Source: an uncultured Erysipelotrichaceae bacterium (GTDB lineage: Bacteria; Bacillota_I; Bacilli_A; Erysipelotrichales; Erysipelotrichaceae). From it: a stretch of DNA of 21,033 bases. The position numbers and the translations under genes were made by a program. The stretch's first letter is position 1. Each line of letters opens with the position of its first letter. Below are positions 7,432 through 15,823 of this stretch, in pieces. The DNA is taken from contig CAJUGR010000017.1 in NCBI GenBank assembly GCA_910586285.1, forward strand, positions 1 through 21,033, in the 5' to 3' direction. Below the pieces are notes generated by a model. It did not search any database. It had not been told where the DNA came from and was given only the letters and a program-made list of their open reading frames with translations.

Positions 7432-9713
7432 AAAAGTCACGTTTAGCGATATTTGCATTAACCGTTATCGCTATTTTGGCCGTCATTGTTACCTTCTTTG
7501 GTGATATCCGTGATGGGATGCGGCTCGGCTTGGATCTCAAGGGCGGTTTTGAAATTTTGTATGAGGTAACACCGTTAACAGAAAGTGATGAACTTCCCAG
7601 TATGGAAGCGGTAGTTCGTAGCATCAGTAAGCGTGTCAATACGCTGGGTGTCAATGAACCAGTGATTCAGGTAGAGGGAGATAATCGTATTCGGGTACAG
7701 TTAGCGGATGTTCATGATCCTGAGGCAGCACGAAGAATGATTTCTTCTACTGCCAATTTAACGTTCCGAGATGTGAATGATGAACTGTTAATGGATGCGA
7801 AAGTCTTACAGGAAGGCAGCGCAACTTTGGCTTATGATGAATATGGCAGAGCCAAGGTATCGTTGAAGCTGTCAGATCAAGAAGTGTTCCGCGATGTCAC
7901 AGCGGATATTTCATCTCGTGGCAACGGCAACAATCTGATTGTGGCATGGCTGGATTTTGATGAGGCAACGGATTCTTATCGTAAGGAAAGCAGTACCTCA
8001 GATCCCAAATATATTTCGGCAGCGACCGTATCACAAACGATTGATTCGCCGAATGTTGAGATCTCCGGTAATTTCAGTGAGGATGAAGCACGGGAGTTGG
8101 CGGACTTAATCAACAGCGGTTCCTTGCCGGTGAAAATGAATGAAGTATATTCCAATGCCGTCAGTGCGGATTATGGTGTGGATGCGTTTTCCAAGACGAT
8201 GCTGGCCGGTGGGATCGGAATCGTTTTGATCATGTTATTCATGATTGCGACCTATCGTTTATGCGGTGTCATTTCCGCAATTACGATTGCGGCCTATGTC
8301 TTTATAGTCTTCCTTGTTTATAATGCGATGGGCGCCGTCTTTACGTTGTCCGGTATTGCCGCATTGGTATTGGGTGTCGGCATGGCCTGCGACTCCAATA
8401 TTTTGACCTTTGAGCGTATCAAAGATGCGATGTACAGCGGCCGCAGTGTGAAAACGGCATTTTATGAGGGAAGCTCTAAATCGTTTACAACGATCTTGGA
8501 TGCCCAATTAACGACCTTTATATCGGCTCTCATTCTTTATATGTTTGGGACTGGCAGTGTTAAAGGTTTTGCGACGATGTTGATCATATCGGTATTTACT
8601 ACGATGATCATTATCGTGTTCGTTGCGAAGTTCCTGTTAAAAATGATGGTTGACAGCGGTATTTGTGATGGACATTACAGTTGGTTTGCGGTGAAGGCAA
8701 GCGATGTACCCGATGTGACCAAAGGCGAAGAGCGTCGTCAATACGGTCGGTTTGCCTCCTTTGATTTTATCGACAAGGCCAAATACTTCATTATGACTTC
8801 CTTGGCTATTTTGGCGCTTGGCGTAGTAATGATGATCGTAAACGGTGCTGCGGGTAACGGAATATTAAATTTAGGTATTGATTTTACCAGCGGTACGAAG
8901 CTCCAGATTGAAAGTGATCAGGCAATCGATAAGAATTCTTTACAAACACAGCTGGAGGAGTTGGGTATTCATGCCAGCAGTGTCAAAGTAAACGGTGAGA
9001 ATAATAATATCGCATCGATCTTCAGTAAGGATGCAATTGATGAAGAAACGATGAATAAAGCGAAAACAGAGCTGAGTGAAGCCTATGGGGCAGAGGTCAG
9101 TGACAATATCGTACAACCGATTATCGGTCGTGAATTGGTGCGCAACGCCGTGATTATTTCGGTATTGGCATGGATCGGAGTATTGATTTATGTATCGGTA
9201 CGCTTTAAATGGGATTATGCGTTGGCGGGTATTGTGGCCTTGATTCATGATGTATTCATCATCTTGGCATTCTGTGCGATCTTGCGAATGGAAATTAATA
9301 CCGATATCATCGCTGTCATGTTGGCCATCATCGGGTATTCCATTAACAACTCGATTGTCGTCTTTGATCGCATTCGTGACAATGTACGCATGCATAAACA
9401 CGATAAACTGACGCCGGAAATGTATCGCACAATTGTTAATAATGCCATTCAAAGTACGTTTACCCGTTCGATTTTATCCACATTTACAACATTATTACCG
9501 GTGGTTTGCTTGTTGATTATGGGCAGTGATGCCATCACTTCCTTCAACCTAACGTTGTGCATCGGTTTGATTGCCGGTGCTGGGTCTTCGGTATTTATTG
9601 CATCACAGATTTGGTATTATATCCGAATCCATATGAAGCCGAAAAAGAAAAAAGCAAAACGGAAAAAAGTCGATGAGATTGAGGAACTGATTGTTCCCGG
9701 AGTGAATGATTAA
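7428..9713 (+). CDS. secDF: Fused protein translocase subunit SecDF
   Basis: SecD and SecF form the membrane complex that uses the ion gradient to complete Sec-dependent export; here, as in B. subtilis, they are one 761-residue chain. SecD half: first membrane helix (5-24), the LGLDLKGGFEILYEV motif (32-46), a large extracytoplasmic domain to about 250, then a helix bundle with GVGMACDSNILTFERIKDAM. SecF half begins near 440 (FDFIDKAKYFIMTSLAILAL) and carries LGIDFTSGTKL and IIGYSINNSIVVFDRIRDN. The C-terminus is a basic tail (KPKKKKAKRKK) followed by an acidic stretch. The start overlaps the comN stop. No YajC gene is seen in the window. Confidence 0.97.
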   Translation: MKKSRLAIFALTVIAILAVIVTFFGDIRDGMRLGLDLKGGFEILYEVTPLTESDELPSMEAVVRSISKRVNTLGVNEPVIQVEGDNRIRVQLADVHDPEAARRMISSTANLTFRDVNDELLMDAKVLQEGSATLAYDEYGRAKVSLKLSDQEVFRDVTADISSRGNGNNLIVAWLDFDEATDSYRKESSTSDPKYISAATVSQTIDSPNVEISGNFSEDEARELADLINSGSLPVKMNEVYSNAVSADYGVDAFSKTMLAGGIGIVLIMLFMIATYRLCGVISAITIAAYVFIVFLVYNAMGAVFTLSGIAALVLGVGMACDSNILTFERIKDAMYSGRSVKTAFYEGSSKSFTTILDAQLTTFISALILYMFGTGSVKGFATMLIISVFTTMIIIVFVAKFLLKMMVDSGICDGHYSWFAVKASDVPDVTKGEERRQYGRFASFDFIDKAKYFIMTSLAILALGVVMMIVNGAAGNGILNLGIDFTSGTKLQIESDQAIDKNSLQTQLEELGIHASSVKVNGENNNIASIFSKDAIDEETMNKAKTELSEAYGAEVSDNIVQPIIGRELVRNAVIISVLAWIGVLIYVSVRFKWDYALAGIVALIHDVFIILAFCAILRMEINTDIIAVMLAIIGYSINNSIVVFDRIRDNVRMHKHDKLTPEMYRTIVNNAIQSTFTRSILSTFTTLLPVVCLLIMGSDAITSFNLTLCIGLIAGAGSSVFIASQIWYYIRIHMKPKKKKAKRKKVDEIEELIVPGVND

Positions 9714-9736
9714 CGGTATCTTCCGATACCGTTTTT
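9713..9736 (+). terminator. Rho-independent terminator after secDF
   Basis: A perfect 8-bp stem, ACGGTATC (9713-9720) with GATACCGT (9725-9732), has a TTCC loop and is followed by further T residues. The stem uses the last base of the secDF stop codon. Confidence 0.9.
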
Positions 9737-9768
9737 CTTGAGCAGAGAAACGGCAGGTGAGTCAAACA

Positions 9769-11382
9769 ATGAAATATACCACGCTTTCCACAGAAGGATA
9801 TGAAAACCTCATGAATCAATACGGAATGAGTGAACTGGTCGCCAAAGTATGTGCTGCCCGTAAGCTGTCCCATGAACAAATAGAAGAGTTGACGCAAAGC
9901 GGGGAACTGTCTGATCCTTTTGCGGCCAATGGACTGCATTCGGTAATAAAACGAATTCAAGCAGCTGCCGTAAATAAAGAGAAGGTATTGGTATGCGGTG
10001 ATTATGATGCCGATGGGATTTGTGCCACCACCATTCTTTACGATGCCTTGCGTCGCTATGGTATTCAAAGCGGCTTCTATATACCCAATCGCTTTCAAGA
10101 GGGCTATGGGTTACATCCTCATACGGTAGAAATGGCGAAGGAAAAGGGTTATTCGTTACTCATTACTGTCGATAACGGTGTAAAGGCACAGGAAGCTTTG
10201 AAACGCTGTAAAGAATTGGGAATCACCAGTATTGTCAGTGATCACCATACGATTGAAAATGATGTGGATTGTGATCTATTATTACATCCGCAGTTAATGG
10301 GCGAGCCGTTTCATTATATGTGCGGGGCTGCCGTGGCTTTAATGATCTCCCGTGCTCTGTTGGGAGAAGTGAAGGAGCATGTGGTGCTGGCTGCGATAGC
10401 ATCCATTGCGGATGTTATGCCGCTATGGCGAGAGACGCGCAAAATCGTAAGATTGGGAATTATATATCTGCGAGAAGGATACTGCCTGCCGATTCAATGC
10501 TTATGCCATGATGCCCATCCAAACTGGGATGAACGCCTGATTGCATTTCAAATCGTTCCCAAATTGAACAGTACCGGTCGCTTGGCCGATTTGGTCAATG
10601 TAAACAATACTGTTCGCTATTTACTGTTAAAGGAGCGCAAAGATATTTTGCCGGTCGCTGCCCAGATCGAGGCGCTGAATCAACATCGACGTACTCTCAG
10701 TACCAAAATGAGCGAATTTGCGAAAACCAAGCTTTGTTTGGATCAGCGCTTTCTTGTTTTGGCTGATGAACAATTTCATGAGGGATTGATCGGTATCATC
10801 GCCGGCAAACTTTGTGAAGAATATCATCGTCCAGTTGCGGTATTTGCCTTAGACGGTGAGATCGCAAAGGGCAGTGTTCGCAGCTGTGAGGAAGTCGACT
10901 TACGCCCACTGTTTGCGCATTGCCCGGTGGATCTGTTGGCATACGGCGGTCACAAGGCGGCGGCCGGGATTTCACTATCCGTTGACAAACTGCCCCAACT
11001 CAGCGATTACTTACAGGAACAGATGAACACATTGCCAAGGAAAGAAAGTGAATATGAGGAAGAAGTCATATCAATTACAATGGCAGAGTTACAGATTGAC
11101 ACGGTAGCGGAATTGGAACACTTGGCACCATTTGGAGAGGGCTTTCGCAAGCCATTATTCTGTATCGAGGATTTTCATGTTCAGACAATCCGAGAATTGT
11201 CTCAAGGCAAGCATGTGAAATGGGAAAGCCTGGAACATGTCGAGGCATTGTATTTTAACGCAAGGGATGTATATGCAAAATATCATGACGCAAAACAACT
11301 GACATTTTTTGGTCATCTTGCGATAAATACGTTTCGCCATGAGAAAAAAGTAAATATTTTGGTGAGCGATGTGATTTCATAA
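9769..11382 (+). CDS. recJ: Single-stranded-DNA-specific 5'-3' exonuclease RecJ
   Basis: RecJ degrades single-stranded DNA from the 5' end in RecF-pathway recombination and mismatch or base-excision repair. The 537 residues show the DHH phosphoesterase motifs: CGDYDADGI (76-84), VDNGV (134-138), SDHHTIEND (157-165) and ASIADVMPL (211-219). NSTGRLAD follows, then the DHHA1 motif GGHKAAAGIS. The protein is on the short side: it has a C-terminal OB-like part but lacks the long extension of B. subtilis RecJ (about 786). An in-frame GTG at 9757 lies inside the AGGTGA Shine-Dalgarno; ATG 9769 is spaced 8 bases from it and is preferred. The gene follows the secDF terminator, so it needs its own promoter, which I do not see clearly. 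Confidence 0.93.
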   Translation: MKYTTLSTEGYENLMNQYGMSELVAKVCAARKLSHEQIEELTQSGELSDPFAANGLHSVIKRIQAAAVNKEKVLVCGDYDADGICATTILYDALRRYGIQSGFYIPNRFQEGYGLHPHTVEMAKEKGYSLLITVDNGVKAQEALKRCKELGITSIVSDHHTIENDVDCDLLLHPQLMGEPFHYMCGAAVALMISRALLGEVKEHVVLAAIASIADVMPLWRETRKIVRLGIIYLREGYCLPIQCLCHDAHPNWDERLIAFQIVPKLNSTGRLADLVNVNNTVRYLLLKERKDILPVAAQIEALNQHRRTLSTKMSEFAKTKLCLDQRFLVLADEQFHEGLIGIIAGKLCEEYHRPVAVFALDGEIAKGSVRSCEEVDLRPLFAHCPVDLLAYGGHKAAAGISLSVDKLPQLSDYLQEQMNTLPRKESEYEEEVISITMAELQIDTVAELEHLAPFGEGFRKPLFCIEDFHVQTIRELSQGKHVKWESLEHVEALYFNARDVYAKYHDAKQLTFFGHLAINTFRHEKKVNILVSDVIS

Positions 11383-11410
11383 TGCAATTTTATGTGTGAT
11401 TTGCTATAAT
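11382..11410 (+). promoter_or_regulatory. Promoter of apt (extended -10)
   Basis: TATAAT at 11405-11410 is preceded by TGC (extended -10), with a weak -35 ATGCAA at 11382-11387 and a 17-base spacer. It begins at the recJ stop and gives a leader of about 24 bases with AAAGGAGG before apt. Confidence 0.72.
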
Positions 11411-11440
11411 AGTAATTGAGTTTTAAAGGAGGAAACAACA

Positions 11441-11956
11441 ATGGATTTCAAACAATATATTGCCGATATACCTGATTTTCCTCAAGCGGGGATTATGTTT
11501 CGTGATATCACACCGCTAATGGCGGATGGAAAGGCATTCCATGAAGCTTGTGCCAGGCTTGTAGCCTTCGCCAAAGATGTGGGAGCCGAGGTCGTTGTGG
11601 GACCGGAATCACGGGGATTTATCTTTGGCTGCCCGGTTGCCTATGAATTGGGAATCGGCTTTGTGCCGGTACGTAAGCCGGGGAAATTGCCGCGCGAAAC
11701 GATCAGTGTCAAATACGATCTGGAATACGGCAGTAATGAACTTCACGTTCATGCAGACGGAATTCAAAAGGGACAGAAAGTATTGATTGTAGATGATTTA
11801 TTGGCTACCGGCGGTACGGTGGATGCAACGATTCAAATCGTTGAAAAACTAGGCGGAGAAGTGGTCGGCTGTGCCTTCTTAATCGAATTGGAGGGCTTGA
11901 AAGGCCGTGAATTATTAAAAGATTACAAAGTTTGTACATTAATGTCTTATCAGTAA
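11441..11956 (+). CDS. apt: Adenine phosphoribosyltransferase
   Basis: Apt converts adenine and PRPP to AMP (purine salvage, cytoplasmic). The 171 residues are the normal family length. Seen are the N-terminal DFKQYIADIPDFPQAGIMFRD, VVVGPESRGFIFGCPVAYELG, the flexible-loop sequence VRKPGKLPRETI, and the type I PRTase PRPP-binding motif VLIVDDLLATGGT. The start has a strong AAAGGAGG. Gene order recJ-apt-relA is conserved in Bacillota and links purine salvage with (p)ppGpp metabolism. A strong terminator-like hairpin separates apt from relA. Confidence 0.97.
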   Translation: MDFKQYIADIPDFPQAGIMFRDITPLMADGKAFHEACARLVAFAKDVGAEVVVGPESRGFIFGCPVAYELGIGFVPVRKPGKLPRETISVKYDLEYGSNELHVHADGIQKGQKVLIVDDLLATGGTVDATIQIVEKLGGEVVGCAFLIELEGLKGRELLKDYKVCTLMSYQ

Positions 11957-11965
11957 CGTAAAGCA

Positions 11966-11995
11966 GTAAAAAAGGGGACACATCCCCTTTTTTAC
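11966..11995 (+). terminator. Strong, potentially bidirectional terminator between apt and relA
   Basis: GTAAAAAAGGGG (11966-11977) pairs perfectly with CCCCTTTTTTAC (11984-11995) around ACACAT. The A-rich 5' arm and T-rich 3' arm let it act on either strand. The relA Shine-Dalgarno starts 6 bases later. Confidence 0.88.
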
Positions 11996-12012
11996 GAAAT
12001 GGGGTGAAGTAA

Positions 12013-14220
12013 ATGGTAAAGGAAACGTCGGTCAGTTTTGAGAAGGTGTTGGAAGAAGTCAAGTCTTATATTCGCAAAGAAGAAAATATTGATTTGATTA
12101 AGCGCGCTTATTTATGCGCAAAAGAACAACATGAAGGACAATTTCGCAAAAGCGGAGAACCATATTTGGTACATGTCACATCGGTGGCCTATATTTTAGC
12201 GCAATTAAGAACCGGACCAACGACGATTGCGGCCGGTTTGCTTCACGATGTCATTGAGGACTGTTCGCTTACGGCAGAGGAAATGACAGCGAAGTTTAAT
12301 GAAGAAGTAACCATGTTGGTGGAAGCGGTAACCAAAATTTCGAATTTGAAATTTCGAGATGAAAAGGAATACCAAGCCAGTAATCATCGCAAGATCTTCA
12401 TTGCGATGGCCAAGGATGTCCGCGTCATTTTAATCAAGCTGGCCGATCGACTGCATAATATGCGAACCCTGCAATACATGCGCGAGGATAAACAAAAGCG
12501 TATTGCATCGGAAACCTTGGAAGTGTATGCGCCGATTGCCCATCGTTTGGGTATCAGTGAAATTAAAAATGAGTTAGAAGATCTTTCCTTCATGTATTTG
12601 GATCGGGAAAAATATCATGAGATTGCCCGTTTGGTGGAAAAACGCAAAGTAGAGCGTGATGCCCAGGTTAAAGAGATGATTCGGGAAATCAGTGCGATGA
12701 TGGATGAACACCATATGACATATCGCATCTTTGGTCGCAGTAAGCATCTTTACAGCATTTATAAAAAAATGCGCACCAAGCATAAGCGCTTTGAGGAAAT
12801 CATGGATTTGTTGGCAATTCGTATCATCACCGATACTGATACGGCCTGTTATGAGATTCTTGGGTATATCCATGCGAAATATCGACCCATTCCCGGACGT
12901 TTTAAAGATTATATCGCCATGCCTAAGGTGAATATGTATCAATCTTTGCATACCACGATTGTGGCATATGGCGGCAATATTTTTGAGGTACAAATTCGTA
13001 CTGAGGAAATGGATCAGATCGCCGAACAAGGTATTGCGGCACATTGGCGTTATAAGGAAAATGCCAATTATAACTCCAAGGCGCAACAAAAAGAGATCGA
13101 AGAACAGCTACATTGGTTCCGTGATTTCAGTATTATGAGTGATGATGTCAATGATGATGCGATGGAATTTATGAATATGATGCAGCGGGATATCTTTGAG
13201 GCCAATGTCTATGTCATGTCGCCAAAGGGACGAGTCATCGCACTGCCTAACGGATCGACTCCGATTGACTTTGCTTACCGCATTCATACGGAAATCGGTC
13301 ATCATGCAGTCGGGGCAACGGTAAACGGGGTGCTGGTACCGCTGAATACGCCGTTAAAAACCGGCGATGTCGTAGATATTCGTACCTCTAATCAATCCGG
13401 CGGACCCAGTGAGGACTGGCTGAAAATCGTCAAGAGTACTCATGCCCGTAATAAGATTCGCTCCTTTTTCCAACGCCGTGAAAATGAACAGCGCATCGCT
13501 GGAGTACGCAAAGGTGAAGAAATTTTAATTGAGGAATTAAAAAGGCGTAATTTATCTGTTGAACAGTATATGGATAAAAAGCGTTTGGAAAGCATCATCG
13601 GGAATCTGTCTTTTTCCAATGTCAATGACTTATTGTATGCCATTAGTACGAAAAGCATCAGCTTGCTTACGGTGATTGAGCGATTGGTGAAACACAAGAC
13701 AAGCGCTCCGATGAATAATAATGAACTGGTGGAAATGATTCGGCGACAAGAGGCAAATCGTCGCCATGTACCCAGTAAGAGCGGTGTTTATGTGGCCGGA
13801 ATTGACACGATGAAGATCACGCTGGCATCCTGTTGTACACCGGTACCCGGGGATGAAATTATCGGTTATGTATCCAAAGGACAAGGGGTAAAGGTGCATC
13901 GCATCGACTGTCCCAATATCAAAAAGGAAAAAGCACGACTGATCGATGTATATTGGGAAACGGAAATGGAGTCAAAGCAGTATGAAGTAAAATTGATCGT
14001 GCATTCAATGGATCGCAATTTTTTGCTTAGTGATATTGTGACCGTGGTTTCCCAATGTAAGGCAGGACTCAATCACGTTGATTCCAAAGTAAATGACGAC
14101 AGATTGACCGCTACGACCAAAATGAGTGTTGTGGTGGAAAATGCGGCGCATTTAAAGACACTGATGGCCAATTTAAGTAAAATCAATTCCGTTATCAAAG
14201 TGGAGCGGGTGATTCAGTAA
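12013..14220 (+). CDS. relA: Bifunctional (p)ppGpp synthetase/hydrolase of the RelA/SpoT (Rel) family
   Basis: Rel makes and degrades (p)ppGpp during the stringent response. The 735 residues show a complete HD hydrolase domain (HDVIED at 78-83; later LADRLHNMRT), suggesting hydrolase activity. The synthetase domain follows: FGRSKHLYSIYKKM, then GRFKDYIAMPKVNMYQSLHT, where the RFKD sequence is of the bifunctional rather than the E. coli RelA type. Next come a TGS domain (ALPNGSTPIDFAYRIHTEIG), a CC/zinc-finger-like region with ASCCTPVPGDEIIGY, and a C-terminal ACT domain. GGGGTGA is the Shine-Dalgarno. No convincing promoter is visible between the preceding hairpin and the start, so expression may rest on readthrough from apt. 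The dtd gene that usually follows is absent. Confidence 0.96.
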   Translation: MVKETSVSFEKVLEEVKSYIRKEENIDLIKRAYLCAKEQHEGQFRKSGEPYLVHVTSVAYILAQLRTGPTTIAAGLLHDVIEDCSLTAEEMTAKFNEEVTMLVEAVTKISNLKFRDEKEYQASNHRKIFIAMAKDVRVILIKLADRLHNMRTLQYMREDKQKRIASETLEVYAPIAHRLGISEIKNELEDLSFMYLDREKYHEIARLVEKRKVERDAQVKEMIREISAMMDEHHMTYRIFGRSKHLYSIYKKMRTKHKRFEEIMDLLAIRIITDTDTACYEILGYIHAKYRPIPGRFKDYIAMPKVNMYQSLHTTIVAYGGNIFEVQIRTEEMDQIAEQGIAAHWRYKENANYNSKAQQKEIEEQLHWFRDFSIMSDDVNDDAMEFMNMMQRDIFEANVYVMSPKGRVIALPNGSTPIDFAYRIHTEIGHHAVGATVNGVLVPLNTPLKTGDVVDIRTSNQSGGPSEDWLKIVKSTHARNKIRSFFQRRENEQRIAGVRKGEEILIEELKRRNLSVEQYMDKKRLESIIGNLSFSNVNDLLYAISTKSISLLTVIERLVKHKTSAPMNNNELVEMIRRQEANRRHVPSKSGVYVAGIDTMKITLASCCTPVPGDEIIGYVSKGQGVKVHRIDCPNIKKEKARLIDVYWETEMESKQYEVKLIVHSMDRNFLLSDIVTVVSQCKAGLNHVDSKVNDDRLTATTKMSVVVENAAHLKTLMANLSKINSVIKVERVIQ

Positions 14221-14232
14221 TTGAAGTACATC

Positions 14233-14261
14233 TTGACAAAGCGATCATTTATCAGTAAACT
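14233..14261 (+). promoter_or_regulatory. Promoter of the hisS-aspS T-box operon
   Basis: A perfect -35 TTGACA (14233-14238), a 17-base spacer and TAAACT (14256-14261). The start would fall near 14268, about 10 bases before T-box Stem I. Confidence 0.82.
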
Positions 14262-14267
14262 ATATCC

Positions 14268-14488
14268 ATATCCATTAATAACGAAGGGGTATTTTCAAAG
14301 CGATGACAGAGAGGGAATGAGTGCTGGAACATTTCTATCGGCTTGTTAGTACCGGACATCGTTATGGGAGCATTTAGGAAATGAAATGCCGTATCTTCAC
14401 GTTATGAAGCAAAGCGCATAAAGCAGAAGGCTTTATGAAGTAAGGTGGCACCGCGTTCAATACGTCCTTATTGATGGGACGTTTTTTT
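14268..14488 (+). promoter_or_regulatory. T-box riboswitch leader of hisS-aspS
   Basis: T-box leaders bind uncharged tRNA and switch from termination to readthrough. Stem I is closed by ATAACGA (14278-14284) with TCGTTAT (14359-14365) and carries an ACAGAGAGGG bulge region. A hairpin GCATTT/AAATGC follows (14370-14389). Stem III is a perfect 8-bp hairpin, CATAAAGC/GCTTTATG (14417-14437). The T-box sequence AAGGTGGCACCGCG is at 14442-14455, then the terminator. In the specifier loop, just 5' of the closing stem, the sequence is GGACA(T): GAC (Asp) at 14355-14357 in the usual register with a purine after it, and CAT (His) at 14357-14359. The controlled genes encode HisRS and AspRS, so both readings make sense. 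Confidence 0.93.
14462..14488 (+). terminator. Regulated terminator of the T-box leader
   Basis: ACGTCC (14462-14467) pairs with GGACGT (14477-14482) and is followed by a T run to 14488. The antiterminator would instead use the T-box sequence just upstream. Confidence 0.9.
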
Positions 14489-14506
14489 ATGTAAGGAGGA
14501 AATCAT

Positions 14507-15823
14507 ATGAGTTATCAAGCACCGCGAGGAACCCAAGATATTCTGCCTAAGGATATCTATCAATGGCAGACACTGGAGGATATGATCCGTCAGTTTTGTT
14601 ATATTTATGATTATAAAGAAATCCGTACCCCGATCTTTGAACATACCAATGTGTTCAAACGCGGCAATGATGCCAGTGATATGGTAAATAAAGAAATGTA
14701 TACATTTCAGTTGGAGAATTCATCAACATCATTAACGCTGCGTCCGGAGATGACCGCTGGGGTAGTGCGCAGTTTCGTCGAACATAAGATGTATGGGGAA
14801 CCGGATTTACCCGCAAAGCTGTATTATGTCGGAGAGATGTGTCGTCATGAACGTCCGCAGAAAGGACGTCAGCGGATCTTCCATCAATTTGGAGTAGAAG
14901 TGATAGGCGTTAAAAACCCCCTGTTGGATGTGGAGACGATCGCCTTAGGGTGGTCGTTTGTGTCCGCATTGGGATTAAAGGATATGAAGGTTTTGATCAA
15001 TACGTTAGGGGATGATGAATCACGTGATCGCTATCGGGAAGCTTTGAGGCAGCATTTTCAAAATGACATCGACTCTATGTGTGCCGATTGTCGCCGCCGT
15101 TATGAACAAAATCCGTTGCGGATTCTCGATTGCAAGGTCGATCATGATTTAGCGATCATGAAATCCGCTCCGCGTATGAAGGATTATTTGAATGAGGAGT
15201 CTAAGGTGTATTTTGAACAGGTTTTACAAGGCTTAGATGCCTTGGGAATCCCGTATGAAATCGATGATCGTCTCGTGCGCGGTTTGGATTATTATACGCA
15301 TACGGTTTTTGAGGTCATCTCAATCAATCAAGAGATGGGCGCGCAGGCAACGGTGTTTGCCGGCGGGCGCTATGATGGATTGGTGGAATATTTCGGCGGT
15401 CCGCAGTTGAGCGGAATCGGTTGGGCCATGGGCTTAGAACGGTTGTTGATCGCCTGTGAAGGAGAAGGTATTACCATCGGAGAGCGTGAGACATTGGATG
15501 TTTATGTGCTGAATTTATCAGCGGAAACGGCTTTATATGCTTTTACCGCCACCACCATGTTAAGAGCGGCCGGATATAAAACCGATTGTGATTATCAAAA
15601 CCGTTCCTTTAAGGCACAATTTAAAAGCGTGGAACGTAAAGGTGCCAAGGTCGTATTGATCATTGGCGAAACGGAAATGGAAAATGGTCAGGTAAGCATG
15701 AAACGCTTACGTGATCAGCGCCAGGAAGTGGTTGCACTGGATGCATTGATTGATACGATGGATGACATGTTTGCGGAACACGAGGATGATCATCATCACT
15801 TGGAAGAAAAGAGGTCAATATGA
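14507..15823 (+). CDS. hisS: Histidyl-tRNA synthetase
   Basis: This class II synthetase charges tRNA-His. The 438 residues show the start YQAPRGTQDILP, motif 1 region with FEHTNVFKRGND, LRPEMTAGVVRSF, motif 2 RHERPQKGRQRIFHQFGVE, the HisRS-specific LVRGLDYYTHTVFEV, and motif 3 GIGWAMGLERLL. An anticodon-binding domain forms the last 100 residues. AAGGAGG precedes the ATG. The tail, HEDDHHHLEEKRSI, is unusual: about 14 residues longer than a typical HisRS and rich in His and Asp. The stop overlaps the aspS start as ATGA, indicating coupled translation. Expression is controlled by the upstream T-box. Confidence 0.97.
   Translation: MSYQAPRGTQDILPKDIYQWQTLEDMIRQFCYIYDYKEIRTPIFEHTNVFKRGNDASDMVNKEMYTFQLENSSTSLTLRPEMTAGVVRSFVEHKMYGEPDLPAKLYYVGEMCRHERPQKGRQRIFHQFGVEVIGVKNPLLDVETIALGWSFVSALGLKDMKVLINTLGDDESRDRYREALRQHFQNDIDSMCADCRRRYEQNPLRILDCKVDHDLAIMKSAPRMKDYLNEESKVYFEQVLQGLDALGIPYEIDDRLVRGLDYYTHTVFEVISINQEMGAQATVFAGGRYDGLVEYFGGPQLSGIGWAMGLERLLIACEGEGITIGERETLDVYVLNLSAETALYAFTATTMLRAAGYKTDCDYQNRSFKAQFKSVERKGAKVVLIIGETEMENGQVSMKRLRDQRQEVVALDALIDTMDDMFAEHEDDHHHLEEKRSI

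Noticed and set aside
8940..9452. Long minus-strand frame (170 codons) inside secDF
   Set aside because: The plus strand encodes conserved SecF motifs throughout; the antisense protein has no family resemblance.
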